A stretch of 35,909 nucleotides of DNA from Alphaproteobacteria bacterium UBA3307. GTDB lineage: Bacteria; Pseudomonadota; Alphaproteobacteria; RF32; CAG-239. Location: positions 1-35,909 of the forward strand of contig DEST01000112.1 of assembly GCA_002361365.1 (NCBI GenBank), read 5' to 3'. Of the stretch, positions 17,863-27,700 are shown one piece after another. A program made the position numbers and the translations under genes. The stretch's first letter is position 1; each line of letters begins with the position of its first letter. The notes beneath the pieces are model-generated. The model did no database searches. It was not told the DNA's origin and saw only the letters and a program-made list of their open reading frames with translations.

Positions 17863-18789
17863 CTAAACCTGCAATTTTTTCATAAACCGTCCGATTTCCA
17901 GATTAACGCGAATCCCATCTTTAGGCGTTACTTTGATAAGTCCGAACCATCGCGGCTTAATTTTAGAAATATCTATCGGCGCAAAAATTGCCGGATTTGT
18001 GGTCAGCGCCTTAAACGCACCGTCCACATCTTTTTGTGCCACCCGAAAATAGTTGCTGATTAAACGTTCGGCGTCTATCGGAAAGTTTTTCTTTTTAACT
18101 GCCTCAACAAAGCGCTGTTGGCGCTCTTTTCTGGCCAAATATTCTTCATACATTATTTTTTTGATGTGCTTTTCTTGATATTTCAGTAATTTTGCTTGAT
18201 ACGTCAGTTCGCAACTTTCAATATCTATCAGAATCTCAACATACGAAATCACCGCCAACTGCAAATCCTGATTTTTCATTGTTTCGGCAAAATTCAAAAA
18301 CTCTTCATCACTTGATGTAACCGGAAAGCGACCGATTTCTTCCGGAAACATACGGCACATAAAATTCCAACCTTTAACCAAATCGTTTGTCAGCATTATC
18401 CCGATACTCGGTTTATAATTAGGATATAAATATGCAATGTCAAATTGCCAATCCGGATGTTCGGTTCCGGTGCTTGCCGCTAGTTTATTGATTGAACTCT
18501 GATAATTGATAAATGCTTGTGCCAATTCGGATTCTTCACTACCAAGTTCCGGTGTGTTTTCATCTTCATTTACTGCATTGCGAGCCTCGGCAAATGTTGC
18601 TGCAAGCTCTTTTTCAAACTCGTCTGAAACTGCGGCGTTTTCTTTTGCCCCTTGTTCGGAAAGCGTAACTTCTTCCGATTCCGGCGGTGGGGTTTGTTCT
18701 GCTTGTTCATCTTCTATTTTGGTATTGATAAAACTATTTAACAGTTTTTCAAAATCATCCCCTTCATTAAAAATTTCTTCATCAGCCAT
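17863..18789 (-). CDS. Acidic helical cytoplasmic protein, first gene of the VirD4 cluster
   Basis: This 308-residue protein has no membrane segment or signal peptide and is not recognised. Residues 1 to about 100 are acidic and low-complexity (many Glu, Ala, Ser). From about 105 a mostly helical domain begins (PDWQFDIAYLYPNYKP), including a charged helical stretch (KYQEKHIKKIMYEEYLARKE) and a C-terminal segment with WFGLIKVTPKDG. The ATG at 18789 has AAAGGAGAG upstream. The gene is divergent from rluD and lies 78 bases ahead of the next cluster gene, with a possible promoter between. A soluble adaptor or chaperone for the coupling ATPase would fit the context, but nothing in the sequence proves it. 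Confidence 0.75.
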   Translation of the reverse strand: MADEEIFNEGDDFEKLLNSFINTKIEDEQAEQTPPPESEEVTLSEQGAKENAAVSDEFEKELAATFAEARNAVNEDENTPELGSEESELAQAFINYQSSINKLAASTGTEHPDWQFDIAYLYPNYKPSIGIMLTNDLVKGWNFMCRMFPEEIGRFPVTSSDEEFLNFAETMKNQDLQLAVISYVEILIDIESCELTYQAKLLKYQEKHIKKIMYEEYLARKERQQRFVEAVKKKNFPIDAERLISNYFRVAQKDVDGAFKALTTNPAIFAPIDISKIKPRWFGLIKVTPKDGIRVNLEIGRFMKKLQV

Positions 18790-18819
18790 AGAATCCGCTC
18801 TCCTTTTGCTAAACTTTGC

Positions 18820-18848
18820 TTGATTTTCATTATAATCGCCCTTATGAT
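18820..18848 (+). promoter_or_regulatory. Promoter of rluD
   Basis: TTGATT (18820-18825), a 17-base spacer and TATGAT (18843-18848) precede the rluD ATG at 18873, leaving a leader of under 20 bases. A TATAAT inside the spacer (18831-18836) could serve the divergent gene. Confidence 0.55.
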
Positions 18849-18872
18849 AAAATAAAAGTAAAATTATAAAAT

Positions 18873-19853
18873 ATGCTAAAAAAAATGGAAGATAGTGTTA
18901 TCATAACGCCGGAAGTTACGGAATCTGAAGTCAAAACAAGACTTGACAAGTTTTTGGTCGCTAAGTTACCGAATTTTTCACGTGCACAAATTCAGCGGCT
19001 GATAGAAAACGGTAATGTTTTATGCGAAGATGTAATAATGCCGAATAATGCTTATAAAGTGCGAACAGGGGATTCGTTTATAATCACCTTGCCCCCGCCG
19101 CTTGAGGCAGAACCGCAACCGGAAGATATTGCTCTTGATATTGTTTATGAAGACAATGATTTGGTAGTAATCAATAAACCGGCCGGAATGACGGTACATC
19201 CGGCAGCAGGAGCATATAACGGCACACTGGTTAATGCGCTCTTATTCCACTGTCGCGATAATTTATCCGGCATCGGTGGGGTCAAACGTCCGGGAATTGT
19301 GCATCGAATCGACCGCGAAACAAGCGGGCTTCTGGTGGTGGCAAAAAATGATATTGCACATCGATTTTTAAGTGAACAATTTGCCGAACATTCAATTGAA
19401 CGTACTTATTTTGCCGTAGTTTATGGTATTCCTTCTCCATTGGTCGGACGAATCGAAGGCAATATCGGGCGTAGTAAATTTGACCGCAAAAAAATGGCGC
19501 TCGTAGAAAGCGGAGGCAAATTTGCGGCGACAAATTATAAAACCCTGCAAGTTTTTGGGCGTGCTGCAGCTTTAGTGCAATGCAATTTGGAAACCGGCCG
19601 CACTCATCAAATCAGAGTACACTTAAGCAGCCATGGCAACGCACTCGTCGGGGATAAGGTGTACGTCAAAAATAAAAAATCGGAAATAGCGTTGCCGATT
19701 GATATAAAAAACTATGTTAACAATTTTCCTCGCCAAGCCTTGCACGCTAAAAGTCTCGGTTTTGTGCATCCGCGTACTAAACATTTTATGCAGTTTGATT
19801 CCGCTTTGCCGGCAGATATGTCCGAGTTAGTGCAAAAACTCAGCACGATTTAA
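18873..19853 (+). CDS. rluD: Ribosomal large subunit pseudouridine synthase D
   Basis: RluD makes pseudouridines in helix 69 of 23S rRNA. The 326 residues contain an N-terminal S4 RNA-binding domain (about 20-75) and the RluA-family catalytic domain. The nucleophile D147 lies in HRIDRETSGLL, and GRTHQIRVH lies further on. RluA/C relatives share these motifs, but the S4 domain and the VINKPAGMTVHP block fit RluD. Translation may begin at 18873 or at the second Met (18885); neither has a clear ribosome site. The gene converges on the marC-like gene with a 5-base gap. Confidence 0.93.
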   Translation: MLKKMEDSVIITPEVTESEVKTRLDKFLVAKLPNFSRAQIQRLIENGNVLCEDVIMPNNAYKVRTGDSFIITLPPPLEAEPQPEDIALDIVYEDNDLVVINKPAGMTVHPAAGAYNGTLVNALLFHCRDNLSGIGGVKRPGIVHRIDRETSGLLVVAKNDIAHRFLSEQFAEHSIERTYFAVVYGIPSPLVGRIEGNIGRSKFDRKKMALVESGGKFAATNYKTLQVFGRAAALVQCNLETGRTHQIRVHLSSHGNALVGDKVYVKNKKSEIALPIDIKNYVNNFPRQALHAKSLGFVHPRTKHFMQFDSALPADMSELVQKLSTI

Positions 19854-19858
19854 TCTGC

Positions 19859-20488
19859 TTATCCGCAAAAGCCGTTCTTAAAATTACTGACAATCATAAT
19901 CAGATTGGATGTAAACAATTTTACTGAAATCGAGAGTAAAATAATTCCAAACGCTTTTTGAAAAATACAAATCACTCCCGGTGACAAGATTTTTTCAAGC
20001 TTGCGAGAAAGCTTGAGAGCCGCATATACAATCAGTACATTTGCCAACACGGCTAAAATGATGTTAAAATCCGAAAACTGCGACCGAATCGATAGCAAAG
20101 TCGTAAATGAACCGGCACCGGCAATCAGCGGAAACACCACCGGTGTAAAAGTAGCATCGTTACCGGTATCTTTATCAGAGCGAAAAATTTCCAAATCAAG
20201 CACCATCTCCATAGCAATAATAAAAATGATAATCGAGCCGGCAACGGCAAATGACGATATATCCAGACTAAACAGGCTCAAAAAAGCCTCTCCCATATAC
20301 ATAAAACCGATAAATAAACATAGAGAAATTATACTGGCACGCGAAGCACTCACAATCCGTCCGTTGCGCTCCAAATTCATCACAATCGGTAGAGTTCCGA
20401 TAATATCAATTATAGCAAATAAAACTATAAATGCGCCGATAAACTGCGTTATATCAAATGTTTTAACAAAAATAAGCAAACTTTCCAT
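19859..20488 (-). CDS. MarC-family (UPF0056) integral membrane protein
   Basis: This 209-residue protein has about six membrane helices and the MarC/UPF0056 landmarks. These are a polar FAIIDIIGTLPIV in the first helix, the cytoplasmic loop with FTPVVFPLIAGAGSFTTLL, and conserved small residues in the repeats. Family members were once linked to multiple antibiotic resistance, but their substrate is not established. The ATG at 20488 is preferred to the one at 20500 because GGAG lies six bases before it and overlaps the upstream ATG. It follows the terminator of hppA, so it may depend on read-through or an unseen promoter. Confidence 0.87.
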   Translation of the reverse strand: MESLLIFVKTFDITQFIGAFIVLFAIIDIIGTLPIVMNLERNGRIVSASRASIISLCLFIGFMYMGEAFLSLFSLDISSFAVAGSIIIFIIAMEMVLDLEIFRSDKDTGNDATFTPVVFPLIAGAGSFTTLLSIRSQFSDFNIILAVLANVLIVYAALKLSRKLEKILSPGVICIFQKAFGIILLSISVKLFTSNLIMIVSNFKNGFCG

Positions 20489-20500
20489 TTTAAGCTCCAT

Positions 20501-20533
20501 AAAAAAACGACGACATCTTTCAATGCCGTCGTT
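20501..20533 (-). terminator. Terminator of the membrane pyrophosphatase gene
   Basis: On the minus strand an 11-bp stem (AACGACGGCAT with ATGTCGTCGTT, one G-U pair; plus-strand arms 20523-20533 and 20506-20516) is followed by seven T. It is a textbook intrinsic terminator. Confidence 0.85.
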
Positions 20534-20563
20534 CTAGCAAATTAAATTTATTTAGTCAATCAC

Positions 20564-23011
20564 TTAATCCACCTTCTTGGCCTCAATGCGCATTGCGTAG
20601 AAAGAACGCCATACAAATACCAGACCGATGGCTAAAAAGGCCAAAGCGATTCCCAATGCAATATTCGGATTTTCTTCCGAAACTTTTGCCGACATTTCTG
20701 CCGCTAAAAGTCCAAACAAAGTCGTAAACTTAATAATCGGATTTAGAGCAACAGACGCAGTGTCTTTATATGGGTCACCGACAGTATCACCAACCACAGC
20801 GGCATCGTGCAAAGGTGTACCTTTTTCATTGAGGTCTACTTCAACCACCTTTTTGGCGTTATCCCACGCACCACCCGCGTTTGCCATATACAGTGCCTGA
20901 TACAAGCCGAATACGGCAATTGAAATCAAGTAGCTGGCGAATAATTCCGGACCAAAGAACGCAAATGCAATCGCAAATGAGAATATCACAATAAAGATAT
21001 TGAACATACCTTTTTGCGCATATTGCGTACAAATCTTCACAACGGTTTTTGAATCTTCAACCGACGCGGCCTTTTTCGTATCTAACTTAATGTGTTCTTT
21101 GATGTAATTCACAGCACGGTATGCACCGGTTGAAACGGCTTGAATAGCCGCACCGGAGAACCAATAAATCACCGCACCACCTAAAATCAGACCAATCAGC
21201 ACACGAGCATCAATCAGATTCAATTCAAGTTTTAAGAGCAAAATAATCGAGAAAATCATCGTGGTTGCTCCGATTACCGCCGTGCCGATTAACACCGGCT
21301 TAGACGTTGCCTTAAAGGTATTGCCGGCCGAATCGTTGGCTTCAAGCAAATGTTTACCGTGTTCAAAATCCGGTTCAAAATCGTAATCTTTTTTGATTTC
21401 TTTCTTGATGCCTCTGATGTCCTCAATCTGCGATAGTTCAAACACAGATTGCGCATTATCCGTTACCGGACCGTAGCTGTCTACGGCAATGGTCACCGGT
21501 CCCATACCCAGCATACCGAATGCCACCAAACCAAACGCAAACACTGTCGGATAAATCATAATCTGCCCGATATCGCCGAGCGAGGTAATATAGGCAACAC
21601 TCATTAAACCTGCCATTACCGCACCTTGCCAAAAACCGGAGAAGTTACCGGCCACAATACCGGAAAGAATATTCAAAGATGCACCGGCTTCACGGCTGGC
21701 ATTAACCACTTCTTGTACGTGCTTAGACTTGGAAGAAGTGAAAATTTTGGTAAATTCCGGAATAATTGCCGCCGCTAAAGTACCACAGCTGATAATTACC
21801 GACATTTGCCACCAAATGTTAGGACCAAACTGATTTTGCGGCAACATAAAATAAGATACGCCAAAAGTAACGGCAATCGAAATAATTGATGTTATCCAAA
21901 TCAAACTGGTCAATGGTTTTTCAAAATCAAATTCTTTTGATTTGCCATAGCGCAATTTTGCAAACAACCCGTTGAACGCGTATGAAAATACAGAAGTAAT
22001 AATCATCAAAATACGCATTGCAAAAATCCAAGTAATCAAGCGAGCTTGCAATTCCGGAGCGTAAGTATGTGCAGCCAAACTGCCATCAGATGTAAAGAAA
22101 TATCCGGCAGCTAGAACAATAAAGCTGATAAGTGCTACACCGGTCACACCGTACGTTTCAAAACCATCAGCCGTCGGACCGCACGAATCACCGGCATTGT
22201 CACCGGTACAATCGGCAATCACTCCAGGGTTACGTGCATCGTCTTCATCAATTTTGAAAATAATCTTCATTAAATCTGCACCAATATCTGCAATTTTTGT
22301 AAAGATACCGCCGCAAATACGCAATGCCGAAGCTCCTAAAGATTCACCGATAGCAAAGCCGATAAAGCAAGCACCGGCAGTTTCTCGCGGAACAAATACC
22401 AAAATAAACATCATCATTATCAGCTCAACGCAAATCAGCAAAACGCCGATAGACATTCCGGAACGAAGCGGTAAATGCATCACCGGATAAGCCTTACCTT
22501 TAAGCGAGGCAAATGCCGTACGGGCGTTTGCATATGTGTTAATACGCATACCAAACCAAGCTACCGTAAACGAGCCTAAAATACCCAAAATCGACCATAG
22601 CAAAATGTATGCCACTTGCGGTAACGGTGTTCCATTCAAACCTGCAAAATAATACACAATGCACGCACCGATGAACAACTCTAAAACCAACAACAATTTT
22701 GCTTGTTGTTTCATATATGTTGTACAAGTTGCGTATATTGTTTCCGCTACATTCAGCATTGATTTATGTGCCGGCATTTTTTTGATGCCGAAGAACTCCC
22801 ACAAACCGAAAATCATTCCCAAAAGACAGATGGCCATACCTCCGAACAGCAGTTGATTTCCGTTGATTATATGACCTAAAAAGCTATATTCCGCCTTTGC
22901 TAAATTCGGAATTACCAAATCCAACTCCGAAGCAAATGCTCCGTTTGCGGCAGAAAACAGAATAGTCAGCGTTGCCAAGGCAACCTTACAAATTTTTGCT
23001 TTACTAAACAT
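20564..23011 (-). CDS. hppA: Membrane-bound pyrophosphatase, K+-independent type
   Basis: These pumps couple pyrophosphate hydrolysis to H+ (or Na+) export. The 815 residues are mostly membrane helices. The substrate site is intact: TKIADIGADL, EDDARNPGVIADCTGDNAGD, NAGGAWDNAKK and GDTVGDPYKDT. The Lys in GNTFKATS stands where K+-dependent enzymes have Ala, so the enzyme should not need K+ and is probably a proton pump. Unusual points are HDAAVVGDT where HKAAVVGDT is usual, Ser where Thr is typical in the K+ motif, and an N-terminal signal-peptide-like segment (residues 1-28, ending AFA). The ATG at 23011 follows AGAGGAAAG. It has its own terminator. Confidence 0.95.
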   Translation of the reverse strand: MFSKAKICKVALATLTILFSAANGAFASELDLVIPNLAKAEYSFLGHIINGNQLLFGGMAICLLGMIFGLWEFFGIKKMPAHKSMLNVAETIYATCTTYMKQQAKLLLVLELFIGACIVYYFAGLNGTPLPQVAYILLWSILGILGSFTVAWFGMRINTYANARTAFASLKGKAYPVMHLPLRSGMSIGVLLICVELIMMMFILVFVPRETAGACFIGFAIGESLGASALRICGGIFTKIADIGADLMKIIFKIDEDDARNPGVIADCTGDNAGDSCGPTADGFETYGVTGVALISFIVLAAGYFFTSDGSLAAHTYAPELQARLITWIFAMRILMIITSVFSYAFNGLFAKLRYGKSKEFDFEKPLTSLIWITSIISIAVTFGVSYFMLPQNQFGPNIWWQMSVIISCGTLAAAIIPEFTKIFTSSKSKHVQEVVNASREAGASLNILSGIVAGNFSGFWQGAVMAGLMSVAYITSLGDIGQIMIYPTVFAFGLVAFGMLGMGPVTIAVDSYGPVTDNAQSVFELSQIEDIRGIKKEIKKDYDFEPDFEHGKHLLEANDSAGNTFKATSKPVLIGTAVIGATTMIFSIILLLKLELNLIDARVLIGLILGGAVIYWFSGAAIQAVSTGAYRAVNYIKEHIKLDTKKAASVEDSKTVVKICTQYAQKGMFNIFIVIFSFAIAFAFFGPELFASYLISIAVFGLYQALYMANAGGAWDNAKKVVEVDLNEKGTPLHDAAVVGDTVGDPYKDTASVALNPIIKFTTLFGLLAAEMSAKVSEENPNIALGIALAFLAIGLVFVWRSFYAMRIEAKKVD

Positions 23012-23123
23012 ATTATCTTTCCTCTTTTAAAATTAAATTTGTGGCCAAACAAGTTCTCCCTTGCCGACCGGCTGAGTGTATCTTAAATCACAAACGTAAA
23101 CTTTTCACTATATTTTTATCTAA

Positions 23124-23132
23124 TGTGGATAA
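23124..23132. promoter_or_regulatory. Perfect DnaA box between hppA and the ankyrin gene
   Basis: TGTGGATAA, the reverse complement of the TTATCCACA consensus, lies directly beyond the ankyrin gene stop and about 110 bases upstream of hppA. It is solitary. Confidence 0.4.
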
Positions 23133-23133
23133 T

Positions 23134-23835
23134 TTATTGTTGTTGCCAATCTGCAATGGTGGCTTCCAAATAGGTTTTACCATTGTTATCTTTTATACCG
23201 ACGTCAGCTCCGGCGGATAAAAGCTGCAGTGTAATTTGTGTGCTGTTATATGCATTGGCATAAAATAAAGCTGTGCGTCCCAAAAGGTCTTGCTGGTCAG
23301 GTTTGGCTCCTTTTGCCAACAGCCATGCAACAATATCGGTATTCCAATCATCGGTAGCGGCTTGCATCAATGGTGTCCCAAGCGGAGTTTCCTGATTTAT
23401 ATCTGCGCCGGAATCCGCTAAATATTGCATAATTTTCAAAGCATGTGCCAATTTTTGTGCAACTTCTTTGATTAAAGCGACTTCGGCAGTTTGGCGGTCT
23501 TGCATCGCGGAAATATGCTGAAATTGCTGCAGCGCCTCGGCGCGAATCCGTGCGGCAACCATTGTTTCATAAACTAATGGTGTCATACCGCTTGCAGATG
23601 ATGGAGCATTGACATCTGCGCCCAAATCCACCAACATTTTGATAGCACGCATATCACCGCCGTTTGCCAAAACCATCAAAAGCAATGTATCACCGTTTTC
23701 GTCACGAGCATTTACATCAAGCCCTTGCGAGATTTGCTTTTCAAGTTCCGTTACATTAACTTGTGCCGATGCGGCAAAGTCAGCATATATCATTGTCAAT
23801 AGGCAAAAAAATATCGTTTTCCCTAAATATTTCAT
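23134..23835 (-). CDS. Exported ankyrin-repeat protein
   Basis: This 233-residue protein starts with a signal peptide (residues 1-24, cleavage after ASA), so it should reach the periplasm or beyond. Ankyrin repeats follow at about 32-90, with LLLMVLANGGD and MLVDLGADVNAP, and resume at about 140-230 with LADSGADINQ, LLAKGAKPDQ and LLSAGADVGI. A charged helical insert (about 95-135) interrupts them. Ankyrin repeats bind proteins; no enzymatic motif is present. Ten bases separate it from the membrane-protein gene upstream, so it is probably cotranscribed with that gene and dnaE. Its partner is unknown. Confidence 0.85.
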   Translation of the reverse strand: MKYLGKTIFFCLLTMIYADFAASAQVNVTELEKQISQGLDVNARDENGDTLLLMVLANGGDMRAIKMLVDLGADVNAPSSASGMTPLVYETMVAARIRAEALQQFQHISAMQDRQTAEVALIKEVAQKLAHALKIMQYLADSGADINQETPLGTPLMQAATDDWNTDIVAWLLAKGAKPDQQDLLGRTALFYANAYNSTQITLQLLSAGADVGIKDNNGKTYLEATIADWQQQ

Positions 23836-23845
23836 TATTTTTCCC

Positions 23846-24793
23846 TTATTTATCCGTTTTTTGTTTGTTTTTACGCTGTGTCTTTTTCTTTTTAGCCGAT
23901 TTTTTACTTTTTACGGAATTTGTTGTAATTTCTATTGGCGAATCTGTGTTTTGTATATTATTCGAAGTAGCAGCATTATCTGCAGAATCCGTTTCTTGAG
24001 CTGCAAGCAACTGATATTGCGCTTCTGAAATAGTTAATATTAAAGCAAAATAAAACAATTTTATCAGTGTATCCGCAAAATCGGTTAAAACCGCCATAAA
24101 CATATAGTTATAGTTTGCCATCAGTTTATCAAAATAACGAATAACGCTTAAATTCAGGCTGCTGCATATCATTACCGTCAATAAAAACCCGAAAATTCCG
24201 GCATAGGCATGACCGCTTGTTTGCTGATAAATTTTAGCAAAGGCAAAGTTGCCGGTATGAAAATAATGCGCCAACGTTCCAATACAGCGCATCAACAACA
24301 AAACCGTCAGCAAGCACAAAAATACCAATGTAAACCACATAAATTCAATATGCCAATCACGGTTTGCCGGTTTGTTTAAAATATATGCAAACAACGCAGC
24401 CGGTACAAACATCGTTTCCCAAAAGAAAAGTGCAGCACCTACTTGCTTAAGCCGTAAAACAGAAACCTTTACAATATTTGCCGGCTTAAAAAATTTTGCA
24501 ACCGACGAATCGATATAAAAATCGACACAAAACGCACCCAACAAATATATTGCCATTATTAAAAACAATGCCGCCGCGCCTATTGACGCCCAAACATTTC
24601 CGGAATACCAGTAGCACCAATAACCGTCTAAATTATCGTGACAAGCATAGGTCCAACGATTAAGCAATATACTTAAAAACGTAAAAATTGCGGCATAATC
24701 AACAAACAATCGCCATTTTATAAATATTTGCGGAATTAAGTCAATCCAGCGATTAAGCAACCCCAAAGCTCCATATTTTTTTGTTTTTTTCAT
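23846..24793 (-). CDS. Multi-pass membrane protein with Lys-rich tail, unknown function
   Basis: This 315-residue protein is not recognised. It has about six membrane helices between residues 25 and 270, with a Trp/Tyr/Cys-rich loop (CHDNLDGYWCYWYSG) after the first. The cytoplasmic-looking tail is low in complexity and ends in a Lys-rich stretch (KSKKSAKKKKTQRK). The ATG at 24793 lies two bases after the dnaE stop, with GGAG inside the end of dnaE at eight bases distance. A longer frame reaching back to 24901 only overlaps dnaE and is rejected as a start. It stands between dnaE and the exported ankyrin gene. Confidence 0.75.
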   Translation of the reverse strand: MKKTKKYGALGLLNRWIDLIPQIFIKWRLFVDYAAIFTFLSILLNRWTYACHDNLDGYWCYWYSGNVWASIGAAALFLIMAIYLLGAFCVDFYIDSSVAKFFKPANIVKVSVLRLKQVGAALFFWETMFVPAALFAYILNKPANRDWHIEFMWFTLVFLCLLTVLLLMRCIGTLAHYFHTGNFAFAKIYQQTSGHAYAGIFGFLLTVMICSSLNLSVIRYFDKLMANYNYMFMAVLTDFADTLIKLFYFALILTISEAQYQLLAAQETDSADNAATSNNIQNTDSPIEITTNSVKSKKSAKKKKTQRKNKQKTDK

Positions 24794-24795
24794 TT

Positions 24796-27700
24796 TTACA
24801 GCTCCTTTACCACTGAAACACCCTGTATATTGCGAATCCGTGTCATCAGACTGCCATTGTCCAAAGCATATGTTCCCTTGAGGCAAATACGAACTTCCCA
24901 ATCCGCCAACAGCGGTTTTAGAAATATTTTATTTGGTCCGTAATGTTCATGCGAAAGTATTTCCCGAATCGGTCTGACAGCAGCCACATCCGTAATTTCT
25001 ATCATCAATCCTTTTGAATTTTCCGTTATTTCGGCATCAAGCGTTTTAACAGCATCAAACGTCAAACGTGGCGGAGTATCATCATCGTTTTTTTCTATTT
25101 TGGCTTTTAAAAACAATGGTACTCCGGATTCAACTGCCGCTTTTGCCTCAGGTAGAGCTTTACCAAATACAAAACCGTCAAATGCTGATGTTGCGTCCGA
25201 AAGCCTTATAATACCATATTCTTTGCCGCTGGTTTTGCCGAATTTTTTCTGATACCCTTGCACACAACCGGCCAAATTGACTACAGCCTTATCACCTTTT
25301 TTTAGGCCTTTTATTGCCTCAGAATATGGTTTTATACCTAAACGCTCGACGCTATCCTTATACACATCAAGCGGGTGCGCCGAAAGATAAAAACCAATTG
25401 CTTCTGCTTCATATTGCAATGCTTCCAACTCCGACCAGTTGGCCCTAGCATCAAGTTTGACTTCGGCGTTTAGTTCATCAACACCGAACAATGAAGTCTG
25501 AGCACTGTTTTTAAGTTCGCACGCCGATGCAATATGGCGTAATATATTGTCTATATTTAAATACAGCTTGCCGCGATTTTTTTCTAGGCTATCAAAAGCA
25601 CCGGCTTTAATCAGTTGTTCTAATTGTTTACGGTTAATTTGCTTAATATCTATCCGATGGATAAAGTCTGAAAGACTTTTAAATACACCGTTCTTCTCCC
25701 GTTCGGCAACAATGGCATTCATATTGGCTTCTCCCACGCCCTTGACACCGGCAAGAGCAAAGCGAATATTTCCGTTTTCTACCTTAAACATTGCATCGGA
25801 ATAGTTTATATCCGGTTTTAAAACTTTAAATCCAAGTTTATGAACTTCATCGGTATAAAGTGCTATTTTATCTGTATTGGTAATATCAAAATCCATTACC
25901 GCACACATAAACTCCACCGGATAATGTGCTTTTAAATACGCTGTTTGATATGATATTAACGAGTATGCCGCCGCATGTGATTTATTAAATCCATATTCGG
26001 CAAACTTGGCCATTTGATCAAAAATTGCGCCGGATATCTCAGGTTTTATGCCCTTTTGTGAAGCACCGCTCATAAACATTTCGCGTTGATGCGGAATTTC
26101 CGCCACCATTTTTTTACCCATCACCTTACGCAATTTATCTGCGCCGCCCAAAGTATAGCCGCCCAGAACCTGTGCTATTTTCATAACTTGTTCCTGATAC
26201 ACCATAATCCCGTAGGTTTCATCAAGAATCGGAGCTAAATCAGGATGCAGATATTCTATAGGCTCAATGCCGTGTTTGCGATTTATAAAAGTCGGAATAT
26301 TTGCCATTGGTCCCGGACGATACAGCGAAATCACGGCGATTAAATCTTCAAATCGGTCAGGCTTAATTTGTTTCATCACATCGCGCATACCGGCCGATTC
26401 AAACTGAAACACCGCACCGGTTTTTCCTTCTTGCATCAGCAAATATGTCGATTTGTCATCGAGTGGAACTTCTGCCATTTGCAACTCAATGCCGTGAATT
26501 TTTTTAACCCATTCGACGGCTCGCTCAATTACCGTCAAAGTTTTAAGCCCTAAAAAGTCAAACTTTATCAGTCCGGTTTCTTCAACAAACTTCATATCGT
26601 ATTGCGTAACCGGCATATCGGCACGCGGGTCTTTATATAGCGGCACCAACTCATCAAGCGGACGGTCACCGATTACCACTCCGGCAGCGTGCATACCTGA
26701 GTTGCGATATAATCCTTCAAGTTGAATGGCTATTTCAAACAATTTATTGATTTGCGGGTCATTATCACGCATTTCACGTAACTCAGGCACCATTTCTAAA
26801 GATTCCGGCAATGTCGGATTTTTGCCACCGGCTCCAGGTGGTATCAACTTTGAAATTCGGTCGGCTTGACTGTACGGCATTTGCAGCACACGCGCAACAT
26901 CACGAATCACGGCTTTTGATTGCAATTTGCCGTATGTTATGATTTGCGCTACTTTTTCACGGCCGTATTTTTCTTGTACATATTCTATAGTTTTATGCCG
27001 ATTTTCCTGACATAAATCAACATCAAAATCCGGCATATTAACGCGTTCAGGATTTAGGAATCGCTCAAACAGCAAATCCAAACGAATCGGGTCTAAATCC
27101 GTAATTTTAAGCGACCACGCCACAATTGAACCAGCGCCGGAACCACGTCCCGGACCAATTGGCACTCCGTGTGTTTTTGACCAACGGATAAAATCTGACA
27201 CTATCAAAAAATATCCGGGGAAGCCCATTTTTTTGATAACACTTAATTCATACTCAAGCCGTGCATAATATTTTGCATCAATTTCAGCGCGTTCTTCCGA
27301 TGTGGTTTGCGGTGTGTAAACCTGTGCTTTCATCCGTTCGTGCAAACCTTTATACGCCTCTTCGGTAATAAATTCGTCTTGTGTTTTGCCATCAGGGCAT
27401 ACAAAAATCGGCAACAATGGTTGCACTTTTTTAGAAAGATAATTGCACCGTTCGGCAATTTTTACCGTATTTTCAAGCGCTTCTGGAATATCCTTGAATA
27501 ACTCAAGCATTTCTTGCTCACTGCGCCAACAATTGGTCGGCAGATATTTGCGCCGATTTTCATTAGCTACATATTCGCCGGCAGCAATGCAAATCAGTGC
27601 ATCATGCGCCTCATACATACTTTCATCAAAGAAAAAAACATCATTGGTAGCAACCAAAGGCACATTATGTTTGTACGCCAACTCTAAAAATATCGGCTCG

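Noticed and set aside
24794..24901. 36-residue N-terminal extension of the membrane protein after dnaE
   Set aside because: It overlaps dnaE in another frame and has no ribosome site, whereas the ATG at 24793 has GGAG at eight bases.
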